From the NCBI RefSeq assembly GCF_003268025.1, contig NZ_QLUW01000001.1:1798001-1862000 (forward strand): a stretch of 64,000 nt of DNA, written 5' to 3'. The stretch's first letter is position 1, and the number at the start of each line of letters is the position of its first letter. This document shows, in pieces, positions 42,965 to 51,725 of the stretch. Position numbers and translations under genes: made by a program. The notes below the pieces were generated by a model, which searched no databases, was not told where the DNA came from, and worked only from the letters and a program-made list of their open reading frames with translations. This DNA comes from Paenibacillus montanisoli. Its GTDB lineage: Bacteria > Bacillota > Bacilli > Paenibacillales > Paenibacillaceae.

Positions 42965-43085
42965 CAAGCTCGGCTGGCCTGTAAACCTATTGAGCTTGCA
43001 AGCAGGATGGCTACCCATACTTCACGAATACAATAGGTGTGCGACGGATTTTTATGAAGTGCGCAAAATGACGTTATCTGAAGGG

Positions 43086-43100
43086 CTAGCAGTTGTAGTA
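43086..43100. repeat. 15-base dispersed direct repeat, copy 1
   Basis: CTAGCAGTTGTAGTA here is identical to 44109-44123. Confidence 0.6.
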
Positions 43101-43109
43101 GAGTATACA

Positions 43110-43157
43110 AAAAGAAACCGTCCAAGCTTGGCAGGTGCCGAGCTTGGACGGTTTTTT
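43110..43157. terminator. Terminator hairpin
   Basis: AACCGTCCAAGCT / AGCTTGGACGGTT long stem with six T on the plus strand. On the minus strand it can terminate the DUF4309 gene. Confidence 0.75.
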
Positions 43158-43170
43158 GCGTTGCCTCGCG

Positions 43171-43767
43171 TTACTTATTCGCTTTACCCGCATAGACATT
43201 GATGTGGTCAATATGCGCAATTTTGCCTTTGGCAACTTTGCTTGGGCCAACGAATTTCAGTTCATATGATTTGGATGGATGGTAAACATAAATTTTGTCC
43301 GTGCCGTAGAAGCGGACTTCTTTAGGCTTGCCAAGCGTTTTAATGACGGACGCGAAGGTCAGCGATTTAATGCCCCCCGTCCGATCGACGGACGTCCCAT
43401 AATTGCGCAAATCGTAAATGACGCCGGATTTATTGACGCCAAAGCCGAATGCGCCTTGTCCCATGCCGAAATTGTAAAATTCGTAATGGTTTCCTTTCAG
43501 GTCACCGCCTACATCCGGTTCGCCCCATTTGTAATGAACGGCGGAGATCGGCGTTTTGCCCGCGATGGCGTTTAAGCCCGGGATTTTTCCTACGCTCGCA
43601 AGCTTGTAGATGCTCTTAATATAGCTCGCGTTCGTGCTAGCGCTAGCGCTGGCTGCTGCCGCGTGGACATTGGAATGAGAGATTGCCGTCATGGAGCTTA
43701 CCGCGATCAATCCGGTCAAGGCCAGCTTTGCGGCTAATTTATACGTTTGTTTCGATTTGTTCAACAT
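43171..43767 (-). CDS. DUF4309 (YjgB-like) exported protein
   Basis: A 198-residue exported protein. A signal peptide (about residues 1-37, ending NVHAAAA) and an Ala/Ser linker precede a compact domain with GKTPISAVHYKWGEPD (about 69-84) and KTLGKPKEVRFYGTDKIYVY (about 145-164), typical of YjgB-type DUF4309. The function is unknown. GAGGTG precedes ATG 43767. Confidence 0.8.
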   Translation of the reverse strand: MLNKSKQTYKLAAKLALTGLIAVSSMTAISHSNVHAAAASASASTNASYIKSIYKLASVGKIPGLNAIAGKTPISAVHYKWGEPDVGGDLKGNHYEFYNFGMGQGAFGFGVNKSGVIYDLRNYGTSVDRTGGIKSLTFASVIKTLGKPKEVRFYGTDKIYVYHPSKSYELKFVGPSKVAKGKIAHIDHINVYAGKANK

Positions 43768-43882
43768 AATAGAATTTCACCTCTTATTTTTTTGAGACAA
43801 GTGACGGTTGACTTAAGACCTCATATTACCCAGTCCAACCTCGAAAGGAATGACAGAACGGTAACGAATCAGTTACAAGAAA

Positions 43883-43912
43883 GTAACGAAATATTTGACC
43901 TGCAGAAATGAC
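43883..43912. repeat. 30-base dispersed direct repeat, copy 1
   Basis: GTAACGAAATATTTGACC and the following 12 bases recur at 44120-44149 with two changes. The region 43,768-44,200 holds no gene that I can support. Confidence 0.65.
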
Positions 43913-44108
43913 AAAGAAGATTTCCAACGGTTTAATGAGCTTTGCCGGCACGCTTTTATGCTGCAGTGACAAAATCTTTTTTCATTCTTCATTACCTCCG
44001 ATATTTTTTGGTGCTTCAAAGCTACAAACCAACTATAATCGAGCCGTGTTATGAACTAATCTCCAGGTTGTAATGGAGTTGTAAAATAAACATAGTTGAA
44101 ATACGAAC

Positions 44109-44149
44109 TAGCAGTTGTAGTAACGAAATATTCGACCTGCGGAAATGAC
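44109..44149. repeat. Junction of two dispersed repeats (copy 2 of each)
   Basis: The 15-base repeat (44109-44123) runs directly into the second copy of the 30-base repeat (44120-44149), so the two repeats overlap here while they are 800 bases apart upstream. Confidence 0.6.
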
Positions 44150-44204
44150 GGATATGCGAGAAATATAATGGGATGTTTCTGGACAATCCTTATCCTCTAT
44201 ATAT

Positions 44205-45059
44205 GATAAGATTCTGATTATCGGCGAGAAGATGGCCAAAGAAGAAGGGATCCGCGATGCCGTCGACGTCAAGATGCGCTTTCCGGAAGCTCGCATGCGA
44301 TTAAAATGTTTGTCAGTCAAGGAAGCGCTAAGAACGTGCTGGAGCATCAGCCGCCATTGGAACACAGCACCGCTAGTGCGCTGCGGGAAATGACCGATCT
44401 TCATTCCATCTTAGATGTACCGATCAAATCGTTAGCCCAAATGCTAGCCGGAAAATCCGGTGCTGCTGCATTACCCTTAGTCGTGATTCTTCCTCCGGGA
44501 CAACCAACTGGCCCTAACCAGAGGTCACCTTATGTGAAAGGGTCGGCCGTTTTCAAGAAAGGTCGAATGATCGGGAGAATCGACGAAGACGTCACCAAAT
44601 CGGTTCTCTTGCTCAGAAACGAAATGCGAATGAATACCGTAACGTTCACTCCAAAGGAAGGGCACGGATTAGTATCGCTGGCTTTGAAAAGCAAAACGAA
44701 ATTGCTGCCTCGGATCAAAGATGGCCAAAATCAAGATTGATGCCAGGCTCACCCAAAGCACAAACGCGATATCATATAAAAATCCGCAAATGGCAGATCG
44801 ATTGGAAAACGAGTTAAGCGAATACATCTAAAATCAAATCAAACACGCGTTATTACTCGTTCAAAAGAACATGCACGCAGACATCTTTGATTTCGCTGAG
44901 ACCTTTTACAGGAAATATCCTAAGGAATGGGAGAATATAAACTGGGAGGAGAAATTTCCGGAAATCCAAGTTCACATTCAGGTGAATTCGAAAATTGAAA
45001 GTCCGGGATTAGTCGATTCCGGTGTCAATAGACCTGAAAGCGAAGTTATAAAAGATTAA
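44205..45059 (+). pseudogene. Decayed Ger(x)C spore germination lipoprotein, 5' end missing
   Basis: Remnant of the C-terminal two thirds of a Ger(x)C protein. Pieces in family order: KILIIGEKMAKEEGIRDAV (about 44208-44264), MFVSQGSAKNVLEHQPPLE (44306 on), LAGKSGAAALP, VFKKGRMIG, MNTVTFTPKEG, then KIKIDARLTQS, VQKNMHADIFDF and KYPKEWENINWEEKFPE. They lie in different frames: one frameshift near 44300 and one near 44735. An in-frame stop lies at about 44829. The signal peptide and lipobox are absent, as are A and B subunit genes. It is not the product of the intact operon at 15.8-19.7 kb. Confidence 0.85.
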
Positions 45060-45072
45060 GGAGGCAGAATCC

Positions 45073-45283
45073 ATGCTGTGGGGAGCTCTAATCGGGATCA
45101 CGAGTATTGATCTTGATGGAATGGCCAAAACTTCGGCACTTTCGAAAAGAAAGAGCCGCGTTCGTCGTACTTACAGTCATCGGAAATGCACTTGCCTTGT
45201 TGCTGCTATTTAATCCCGAGGTACCCGGTCCTACGCAAATGTTCGAAGCGCTCTATAAACCATTGTCGGGTTTTCTTGAGTAA
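45073..45283 (+). pseudogene. Frameshifted small membrane protein of germination operons
   Basis: AGGAGG and ATG 45073 start MLWGALIGITSI. A one-base shift near 45110 is needed to continue into EWPKLRHFRKERAAFV and a hydrophobic helix ending FNPEVPGPTQMFEALYKPL. I recall small proteins of this kind encoded after gerC genes in Paenibacillus; that recollection is unverified. Fourteen bases separate it from the gerC remnant, so both decayed together. The following 190 bases to the second msrAB hold nothing that I recognise. Confidence 0.6.
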
Positions 45284-45477
45284 ATTTTTGGTTCCAAGCT
45301 TTTGCAGCACTTGGCTACGTTGATGATGTGACAACCGACGTGGGTAGAGAACTGTCATCATAGCATGAGTCACAGCTTTGTTGGGATCAAAACCAACCAT
45401 GAAACGACTCCTAGTGCAAAAAGGCCAAGTCCTCGATATAAGGAAAAAATGAAATCTACAGTGGTGGTGCATATGTA

Positions 45478-46434
45478 ATGGATAACGCAATTCAGAGGAC
45501 AGAGATCGCTACATTTGCAGGAGGCTGTTTCTGGTGTATGGTGCAGCCGTTCGACACACTACCCGGGATTGATTCTGTCATTTCCGGTTATACAGGCGGC
45601 CATACTATAAATCCGACCTACCAAGAAGTCGGTACGGAAACGACAGGTCATGCCGAAGCTGTTCAAATTACATTTCAGCCGGAGTTGTTTCCTTATGAGC
45701 GACTGCTTGATATCTATTGGCGGCTAATTGATCCCACTGATCGTGGCGGACAATTCGGGGACCGTGGCTCATCGTACCGAACCGCGATATTCGTACATAA
45801 TGAGGAACAGCGCAAGAAGGCAGAAGCCTCTAAGCAAGCGCTGCAGAAGAGCAAACGATTCAAGAAGCCGATTGTGACCGAGATCGTACCAGCGGTGCAA
45901 TTCTTTCCTGCAGAGGATGAGCATCAGGATTATTACAATACGCACCGAAGATCCTACAATCTGTATCTTGAAGGCAGCGGACGAGAAGAATTCGTCGAAC
46001 GAAACTGGAACACGAAGAAAGACAAGGATCATCTGCGTCAGCAGTTAACGGAGCTGCAGTATAGGGTTACACAGAATAGGGAGACAGAACTTGCATTTCA
46101 GAACGAATATTGGAATAACGAGCGTAAGGGGCTTTATGTCGATGTCATAAGCGGCGATCCGTTGTTCAGCTCTAGGGACAAGTACGATGCGGGAACCGGC
46201 TGGCCTACCTTCTCAAAGCCCATCGAAGAGGGCTGGATTCGGAAAGAATCCGATCTAAGCAATAGTCAGGTGCGAACGGCGCTGCGCAGTCGAATATCCA
46301 AATCGCATTTGGGTCATCTAGTCCAAGATGGTAACAAGCCTCAATACCGCGTCAATTCCGCTTCATTACGCTTTATTCCGGTAGTACAATTGGAGACGGA
46401 GGGGTACGGCCGCTATATGCCCTTTTTTGAATAA
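45478..46434 (+). CDS. MsrA/MsrB fusion paralogue with inactive-looking MsrB domain
   Basis: A 318-residue paralogue of the msrAB at 41.9 kb, the same length and domain order. The MsrA half is intact (GCFWC, HAEAVQITF, YLEGSGREEF). In the MsrB half the catalytic Cys is replaced by Arg291 (QYRVNSASLRF, codon CGC at 46348-46350, one transition from TGC), and the first Cys motif reads GTGWPTF instead of HCGWPSF. Other MsrB landmarks ([14 protein letters not shown]) remain. The protein should reduce Met-S-sulfoxide only. GGTGGTG precedes ATG 45478. The open frame over 950 bases suggests selection for expression. Confidence 0.9.
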   Translation: MDNAIQRTEIATFAGGCFWCMVQPFDTLPGIDSVISGYTGGHTINPTYQEVGTETTGHAEAVQITFQPELFPYERLLDIYWRLIDPTDRGGQFGDRGSSYRTAIFVHNEEQRKKAEASKQALQKSKRFKKPIVTEIVPAVQFFPAEDEHQDYYNTHRRSYNLYLEGSGREEFVERNWNTKKDKDHLRQQLTELQYRVTQNRETELAFQNEYWNNERKGLYVDVISGDPLFSSRDKYDAGTGWPTFSKPIEEGWIRKESDLSNSQVRTALRSRISKSHLGHLVQDGNKPQYRVNSASLRFIPVVQLETEGYGRYMPFFE

Positions 46435-46458
46435 ATAACTCAGGGTCCGAGACGGTGG

Positions 46459-46509
46459 AAAGCTGTGTTGAGATGTCCCGTTTAACGACTGGACGTGCTT
46501 TTTTTATGT
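46459..46509 (+). terminator. Weak terminator after second msrAB
   Basis: AAAGC and GTCC pair imperfectly with GGAC and GTGCTTT, followed by a run of seven T. Confidence 0.4.
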
Positions 46510-46631
46510 ACATTTGTTTACATAATTAAAATTATGTATCTATATATAGCGCGACATCGTATGTGTTGATTGAGTTATTTAGAGGCGATCCGGAATGTGT
46601 TTGGGAAGAAATAATGATGAATGATCAAGCG

Positions 46632-46675
46632 AAAAAACAATGAAGTCCGCGGAAAACGCGGACTTCATTGTTTTT
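46632..46675. terminator. Strong bidirectional terminator
   Basis: AAACAATGAAGTCCGCG / CGCGGACTTCATTGTTT perfect stem with A and T flanks. On the minus strand it terminates the TIM-barrel gene. Confidence 0.85.
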
Positions 46676-46703
46676 ATCGGATCTAGTTCATGTCATTTGG
46701 CGA

Positions 46704-46729
46704 TGTCAAGAACCTTGTCCGATAGCCGA
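46704..46729. repeat. Third copy of the 26-base repeat
   Basis: TGTCAAGAACCTTGTCCGAT and six more bases match the tandem pair at 42909-42964 with a few changes, same orientation, 3.8 kb apart. Confidence 0.5.
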
Positions 46730-46741
46730 CTTCGACAACTA

Positions 46742-47575
46742 TCACAAGGAAATATTAAGCTCCATGGCAGTGTTTCTGATGTAATCGGCAGCTTGCCGAT
46801 ACTCTTCGTTGGTCGACAGATGCTCGATGATCAGCGTAGTATCCGGATGCAGCTTGTTCAATTCCGTGAGGAATGTTCGATAGTCAAGATTACCTTGACC
46901 CGGTATCACCTCGTCCAGATGAACCGTTAAATGACTCTTCAACAAAATGTCCTTTGCGTGACAGTTTCGAATAAAAGGACCGAGCTTTGCGAAAAAGTCG
47001 CGTATCATGTCGCCGTTGCGGTAATAAATACGAGGACTGCTGATGATATTCACCGGGTCGAAGTGTACTCCGAAGCCTTTGCGGTCGATTGCCTTGATCA
47101 GAGAGAGGTAAGAGTCCGCGGAATCCGGGTAAACCCACGGCATCATTTCCAACGCAAATACCGTGCGCTCCGGTTTAACGGCATCGATGATTTCACGCGT
47201 CGTGTCTACGATCAATTCAAACGTTTCGCTGCTGAAATTTTCCGGATCCGGCCCATCCCATTGCTGGCCTCGTGATCCTGCAATATTGAGGCAGCAATGA
47301 GCGCCAATCCGCTCGGCAAGCTCCAATCTTTTGATACAGTACTCTATGGCTTTGTGTCTTGTGTTTTCGTTCCGACTGATCGGGTTGCTCCAGGCGCCAA
47401 CCTCGGAAATTAAGATATCATATTTTTTTGCTATTTTCAGATAATCATCAAGCTCGGCAATGTCTTCTTCTCCGCTGATGGGGCAGGTTGTTGCGCGAAA
47501 ACCCGCATCTTTGATCGCATTCGCCCAGCTCTCTGGATTTTTTTGTTCAAGAAAGACCTGACCGCCCAGCCGCAT
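46742..47575 (-). CDS. Sugar phosphate isomerase/epimerase-type TIM barrel
   Basis: A 277-residue AP_endonuc_2-type TIM barrel. Likely metal ligands: Glu in FALEMMPW, Asp in VHFDPVN, His in NCHAKD, and Glu in LIIEHL. It is distantly related to the protein at 1.7 kb. Its role may be isomerisation, or elimination on an oxidised sugar. ATG 47575 follows AGGATGGG. It is divergent from the SDR gene. Its promoter (TTGTGT-16-TATACT on the minus strand, 47656-47629) holds a LacI-type operator in the spacer, so it is probably regulated with the rest of the cluster. Confidence 0.87.
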   Translation of the reverse strand: MRLGGQVFLEQKNPESWANAIKDAGFRATTCPISGEEDIAELDDYLKIAKKYDILISEVGAWSNPISRNENTRHKAIEYCIKRLELAERIGAHCCLNIAGSRGQQWDGPDPENFSSETFELIVDTTREIIDAVKPERTVFALEMMPWVYPDSADSYLSLIKAIDRKGFGVHFDPVNIISSPRIYYRNGDMIRDFFAKLGPFIRNCHAKDILLKSHLTVHLDEVIPGQGNLDYRTFLTELNKLHPDTTLIIEHLSTNEEYRQAADYIRNTAMELNISL

Positions 47576-47628
47576 TGGAATCCCATCCTTTTATTAGGTT
47601 CATATATTTGATTGAATATTTGTTTGTA

Positions 47629-47656
47629 AGTATAACATAAACGCGTGTTTACACAA
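47629..47656 (-). promoter_or_regulatory. Promoter with LacI-type operator
   Basis: On the minus strand, TTGTGT (47656-47651) and TATACT (47634-47629) flank a 16-base spacer that contains most of the operator TAAACGCGTGTTTA (47638-47651, plus-strand reading), a quasi-palindrome with central CG. A copy with one change lies at the lacI gene (49608-49621). Confidence 0.7.
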
Positions 47657-47698
47657 TGGCGATTATTTCACTCGCTCTATTATATACTATTTATAACA

Positions 47699-47728
47699 TT
47701 GACAGCGTTTTAATGCGTTGTGTATGAT
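47699..47728 (+). promoter_or_regulatory. Sigma-A promoter of SDR-AKR operon
   Basis: TTGACA (47699-47704), an 18-base spacer, then TATGAT (47723-47728). Confidence 0.65.
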
Positions 47729-47791
47729 GAGACCATAAAACCGTGTTCACAAAACTGGGCAATATATTGGCAGGGGAAGGAGAGCTTTTAC

Positions 47792-48544
47792 ATGTTTAAC
47801 GTCAAAGGCCGCTGGGCACTAATTACAGGTGCAAGCAGAGGAGTAGGTTATCAGACAGCCATTTTTATGGCGAAGCAAGGATGCAACCTAATTCTGCACA
47901 GCAGAAAATTAGAACATACAAAAGAGGTAGAGCAAGCGGTAAGAAAACTTGGCGTTGAGGCATATAGCGTCGAGGCTGAACTTGCAAATTACGAAGAAGT
48001 AGCAGCCATGCTGAATGAAATTGAAGCTAAGGAATTCCCAGTAGATATCCTATTCAATAATGCCGCGGTGCAAATTGCTTATAGAAAAGATTATTGGGAG
48101 ACGCCGGTTGAAGATTTTGAAAAGAGCTTTCAAATCAATTTTATTTCTATTGCAATGATCTGCAATCGCTTGATCCCTAAGATGATCGAAAGGGGCTACG
48201 GCCGTGTCATCAATACAACAAGCGGAATAAAGAATGAACCGGAACAGGCCGGGTATGCGGCAAGCAAGGCAGCCCTTGATAAATTCACAAAGGATTTGGC
48301 ATCAAGACTTGAAGGAACCAATGTTATGCTGAACCTGACGGACCCCGGCTGGTGTAGAACGGATTTAGGCGGGCAGCATGCGCCAAATGCAGTGGAAAGC
48401 GTGATCCCAGGAATCGCAGTCGGCGCCTTTGCAGACGACAAAAAGAGCGGACGATTTTTACATGCACAGGCATTTACCGGAATGTCATTAGAGGAAGCTG
48501 TTGCAAAAGCGGAGTCAATGGAGGCAAATCCTTATATCATTTAA
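47792..48544 (+). CDS. Short-chain dehydrogenase/reductase
   Basis: A 250-residue classical SDR. The cofactor motif TGASRGVG is at about residues 12-19, NNAAV at about 89-93, the catalytic Ser in NTTSGIK, and YAASKAA carries the Tyr and Lys (about 155-161). It oxidises or reduces a secondary alcohol or ketone with NAD(P). A strong GGGGAAGGAGAG precedes ATG 47792. It is the first gene of a unit with the aldo/keto reductase. The substrate is presumably a sugar or sugar-derived ketone. Confidence 0.9.
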   Translation: MFNVKGRWALITGASRGVGYQTAIFMAKQGCNLILHSRKLEHTKEVEQAVRKLGVEAYSVEAELANYEEVAAMLNEIEAKEFPVDILFNNAAVQIAYRKDYWETPVEDFEKSFQINFISIAMICNRLIPKMIERGYGRVINTTSGIKNEPEQAGYAASKAALDKFTKDLASRLEGTNVMLNLTDPGWCRTDLGGQHAPNAVESVIPGIAVGAFADDKKSGRFLHAQAFTGMSLEEAVAKAESMEANPYII

Positions 48545-48564
48545 CGTAAGCGGAGGCGAAGATC

Positions 48565-49458
48565 ATGAAATATAGACGTTTAGGGAAGACGGACTTGAAT
48601 GTATCTGTAGTAGGCATAGGCACGTGGCAGTTTGGCGGGGATTGGGGCAAAGAGTTTACGCAATCTGAAGTTGATGGCGTGTTGACACGCGCGAAAGAGC
48701 TAGGCATCAACCTAATCGATACGGCAGAGTGTTACGGTCCGCATCACCGCTCCGAATCTTTTATCGGTGATTTCTTACGTCGCGACCGAAGAGAGGATTG
48801 GGTAGTGGCATCGAAATTCGGCCACTGTTGGCACGATCATTGGAACCATGCATGGAGCGTTGCCGAAATTCGCGTACAATTGGAAGAATCGTTAAAAGCA
48901 CTTCAAACCGATTATATCGACCTCTATCAATTCCATTCGGGAAGCGACGAGGTATTCAACAACGACGATCTATGGACGATGCTGGATAAGCAGGTACAAG
49001 CGGGCAAAATCCGTCATTTAGGCATTTCGATCGGTGCGAACGATAATATCTACCAGACCGCAAAAGCGACCGAGATCAACGCCAAGGCGATCCAAGTCGT
49101 ATATAACCGAATAGATCAAGCCGCGGAACGCGAAGTTTTCCCGTCCTGCATCGAACAAGATCTTGGCGTTCTTGCACGTGTTCCGCTTGCGAGCGGTTAT
49201 CTAAGCGGCAAATACAAGCCTGGAGCAACCTTCGTGGACAACGTGAGGAGAGGTCACGATCGTCAAGATATCGACAGAAAGTTGGCGCTGGTTGAGCAGA
49301 TACGGGAAACGGAAGTACCTGAAGGTATAGGCATGGCAGAGTGGGCATTGGCGTGGTGCCTCCAGCATCCTGCGGTTACCTGCGTCATTCCGGGGTGTAA
49401 AAGCAAAGAACAAGTAGAGGCAAATGCGCGTGCAGCTGAGCTTGATTTTGTCAAATAG
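48565..49458 (+). CDS. Aldo/keto reductase
   Basis: A 297-residue NADPH-dependent AKR barrel. Catalytic tetrad: Asp in LIDTAECYG (with Tyr four residues later), Lys in ASKFGH, and His in YQFHSG. The signature GIGTWQFGGDWG opens the barrel. It is 20 bases after the SDR gene and in the same operon. It probably reduces an aldehyde or keto sugar produced by the cluster. Confidence 0.9.
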   Translation: MKYRRLGKTDLNVSVVGIGTWQFGGDWGKEFTQSEVDGVLTRAKELGINLIDTAECYGPHHRSESFIGDFLRRDRREDWVVASKFGHCWHDHWNHAWSVAEIRVQLEESLKALQTDYIDLYQFHSGSDEVFNNDDLWTMLDKQVQAGKIRHLGISIGANDNIYQTAKATEINAKAIQVVYNRIDQAAEREVFPSCIEQDLGVLARVPLASGYLSGKYKPGATFVDNVRRGHDRQDIDRKLALVEQIRETEVPEGIGMAEWALAWCLQHPAVTCVIPGCKSKEQVEANARAAELDFVK

Positions 49459-49497
49459 TTTGAGTGCAAAAATAGATGAAATAGTATGAGCGTATGT

Positions 49498-49535
49498 AGG
49501 GGCGACTTCGTGAATAGATGAAGGCCCCTTTTTGT
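49498..49535 (+). terminator. Terminator after SDR-AKR operon
   Basis: AGGGGC...GCCCCT hairpin with an inner TTC/GAA pairing is followed by five T. Confidence 0.65.
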
Positions 49536-49570
49536 ATGTTTTGATCGTTAATGCAGGTAGCGTACAAATA

Positions 49571-49621
49571 TTGACAACGTTTGAATGGCATGGTTATGAT
49601 GAATTCGTGAACGCGTGTTTA
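49571..49621 (+). promoter_or_regulatory. lacI-family promoter with operator
   Basis: TTGACA (49571-49576), an 18-base spacer and TATGAT (49595-49600) are followed by the operator TGAACGCGTGTTTA (49608-49621) at the transcription start. The operator differs by one base from that at 47638-47651, which indicates autoregulation and shared control. Confidence 0.72.
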
Positions 49622-49641
49622 TTAAGAGGGTGGGCAGTAAC

Positions 49642-50682
49642 TTGAAAAAATCAGAAATCAATAGCTCCGAGATTGCCCGGCTTGCCGGGGTATCCAGAAG
49701 TACGGTAAGCAGGGTTATAAATAACTATTCAAACGTACCTGCTGAAACGCGTGACAAAGTTTTGAAAGTGATTGAAAAATATAATTATTTTCCAAATGCT
49801 TCCGCCCAGGTTCTCGCGGGGAAGCGTGCTCGCACAATTGGGCTCTTTCTCATTGATCAGGGGAACGTTTCTAGCGATATTTTGACGAATATGCTGATCG
49901 TAAGCGTGATTGAACATGCCTCGGTATTGGATTATTACGTCTTGACTCACATTATTCGTAATGCAAAGGATACCGAAGTGATTCGAAATGTCAGGGAAAT
50001 CTTCTATCAACGCAGAATCGACGGAGGAATCTTTATCGGAGCAGCGAATCGTGAACCGTTCATTGAACAGTTGATTGACGAGGGCTTTGTGGTAGGTGTC
50101 GTTGACCAAGAACTTCCGGATCACCCCGAGCCCAACCGGATCGTATCCAATTTTAATAATGATTCGGGCATGAAACAAGCTGTAGCGTATTTGGCCGGGC
50201 TCGGTCATAGCAGAATTGGAGTCGTCAATGGCGACATGAATCGTCTATCCGGCCAGACGAAGTACGAGGGCTTCAAAACGGCGATGCGAATGTGCGGTCT
50301 GCAGGTGAATCCGAAGTGGGTGATGGACGGCGATTTTCACGAGACAAGCGGTTATAATGCCATTCAGACGCTCCTCGGTATTGAGTCTGAGCTGCCTACA
50401 GCGATTGTAGCCGCGAATGACAGCGTAGCGTTTGGGGCAATTCGGGCGATTAAAGAACATGGGCTGCTTGTACCCGACGATATCTCCATTATTGGGTTCG
50501 ATGATCATGCCCTCAGCGAAAAACATCACCCGCCCTTGACGACGATACGCGTCGATTTTAGCGCTATGCTGAAGCGCATGACTACCTATCTGATCGAAAA
50601 AATCGAACAGAAGACGCTGACTGTGAAAGAGATCACGCTTGATTGCAGTCTGGTTGTTAGAGAATCTTGTCGTAGAATTTAA
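49642..50682 (+). CDS. LacI family transcriptional regulator
   Basis: A 346-residue repressor. The N-terminal helix-turn-helix and hinge are at residues 7-60 ([20 protein letters not shown] and [13 protein letters not shown]), followed by a periplasmic-binding-protein-like sensor domain (about 65-340, with GVVNGDMN and IGFDDHALS). TTG 49642 follows GAGGGTGGG and starts just before the helix-turn-helix. A GTG at 49615 lies inside the operator. The likely inducer is a sugar linked to the cluster. Operators are predicted at its own promoter and at the TIM-barrel gene. Confidence 0.9.
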   Translation: MKKSEINSSEIARLAGVSRSTVSRVINNYSNVPAETRDKVLKVIEKYNYFPNASAQVLAGKRARTIGLFLIDQGNVSSDILTNMLIVSVIEHASVLDYYVLTHIIRNAKDTEVIRNVREIFYQRRIDGGIFIGAANREPFIEQLIDEGFVVGVVDQELPDHPEPNRIVSNFNNDSGMKQAVAYLAGLGHSRIGVVNGDMNRLSGQTKYEGFKTAMRMCGLQVNPKWVMDGDFHETSGYNAIQTLLGIESELPTAIVAANDSVAFGAIRAIKEHGLLVPDDISIIGFDDHALSEKHHPPLTTIRVDFSAMLKRMTTYLIEKIEQKTLTVKEITLDCSLVVRESCRRI

Positions 50683-50705
50683 TTCATAACAGAGGAGAAT
50701 GTCGG

Positions 50706-51593
50706 ATGAAGCGATTAAAAGAGCCCCGTAAAGAAGTAGGAAGAAACGTAACTAGTATCCTGGAAACCGTAGATGTGCGAAGCGGCGATCGCAGCGTCCT
50801 GGCCGAGTTCGATTATCTGATAGAGGCGCCCAATTGGACCCGCGACGGCAAATATCTCATCTATAACAGTTTGGGGCGTCTTTATGCATTTGACCTCATT
50901 ACGGGGGATAGCAAGGTCATCGAATCGGGATTTGCCACTCAATGCAATAATGACCATGTGCTTTCACCTGACAACTCCCATGTAGCGGTAAGCCATCATA
51001 CATATGAGGATGGCCAGTCCCGCATTTATATCTTTTCATTGAAGGGCGGCAATCCGGTGCTTGTCACTCCGATGGCTCCCAGTTATTTGCATGGCTGGTC
51101 GCCGGACGGAACCACGCTGGCTTATTGCGCCGAGCGGGATGGTGAATATGATATCTACGCCATTCCCGTAAACGGAGGCATCGAAACGCAGTTAACGCAT
51201 ACGGCCGGACTTAATGACGGACCCGAATATTCACCGGACGGCAAACACATTTGGTTCAATTCCGTACGCACGGGTCTTATGCAGGTATGGCGCATGAATG
51301 CCGATGGCAGCGAGCAGATTCAGATGACGTTCGATGAGAGCAACAATTGGTTTCCGCATATCTCTCCCGATGGAGAAACGGTAGCCTATATTACTTACCG
51401 CAAGGGCGATGTCGCTCCCGGTGACCATCCCGCAAACAAGGATGTTGAAATCCGCATCATGCCCAGCTCAGGCGGCGAATATCGTACCCTTGTCAAGCTG
51501 TTCGGAGGACAGGGAACCATTAACGTCAATTCCTGGTCTCCCGACAGCAGTCGAATGGCATTCGTTAGCTATAGAATGAAGGAAGACAATTAG
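50706..51593 (+). CDS. Cytoplasmic TolB-like (PD40) beta-propeller protein
   Basis: A 295-residue protein of about five to six WD40-like PD40 repeats, each with a xxxSPDGxxxA/VxY pattern (for example [44 protein letters not shown] and [11 protein letters not shown]). There is no signal peptide, unlike TolB. In carbohydrate clusters such propellers may bind or cleave sugars, but no catalytic site is identified here. AGAGGAG precedes ATG 50706, 23 bases after lacI, so they are probably cotranscribed. A terminator follows. Confidence 0.8.
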   Translation: MKRLKEPRKEVGRNVTSILETVDVRSGDRSVLAEFDYLIEAPNWTRDGKYLIYNSLGRLYAFDLITGDSKVIESGFATQCNNDHVLSPDNSHVAVSHHTYEDGQSRIYIFSLKGGNPVLVTPMAPSYLHGWSPDGTTLAYCAERDGEYDIYAIPVNGGIETQLTHTAGLNDGPEYSPDGKHIWFNSVRTGLMQVWRMNADGSEQIQMTFDESNNWFPHISPDGETVAYITYRKGDVAPGDHPANKDVEIRIMPSSGGEYRTLVKLFGGQGTINVNSWSPDSSRMAFVSYRMKEDN

Positions 51594-51598
51594 ATTTG

Positions 51599-51635
51599 AA
51601 TGTGCACCTGGATGTTTGGGTGCACATTTTTTATT
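51599..51635 (+). terminator. Terminator after beta-propeller gene
   Basis: ATGTGCACC / GGGTGCACAT hairpin followed by six T. Confidence 0.85.
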
Positions 51636-51690
51636 GGTAGAGGCACGGGTCTTTTCAATATACTTGTTTGCACCCCCTAACGAAAAACTG

Positions 51691-51719
51691 TTGACATGAA
51701 ATTTAACGGACTATATAAT
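51691..51719 (+). promoter_or_regulatory. Consensus sigma-A promoter of the ROK leader
   Basis: Perfect TTGACA (51691-51696), a 17-base spacer and perfect TATAAT (51714-51719). It lies about 540 bases before the ROK gene. Confidence 0.75.
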
Positions 51720-51725
51720 CTGGGT

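Noticed and set aside
41816-43018. A 400-codon open frame on the minus strand
   Set aside because: Antisense to the first msrAB, whose catalytic motifs are plain. No ribosome site or domain in the opposite frame.
45206-45490. A 94-codon minus-strand frame upstream of the second msrAB
   Set aside because: It overlaps the decayed membrane protein gene and the msrAB start and shows no domain or ribosome site.
47638-47651. A catabolite-repression (cre) site
   Set aside because: It resembles cre only loosely and is nearly identical to the site at the local lacI promoter, so the local regulator explains it better.
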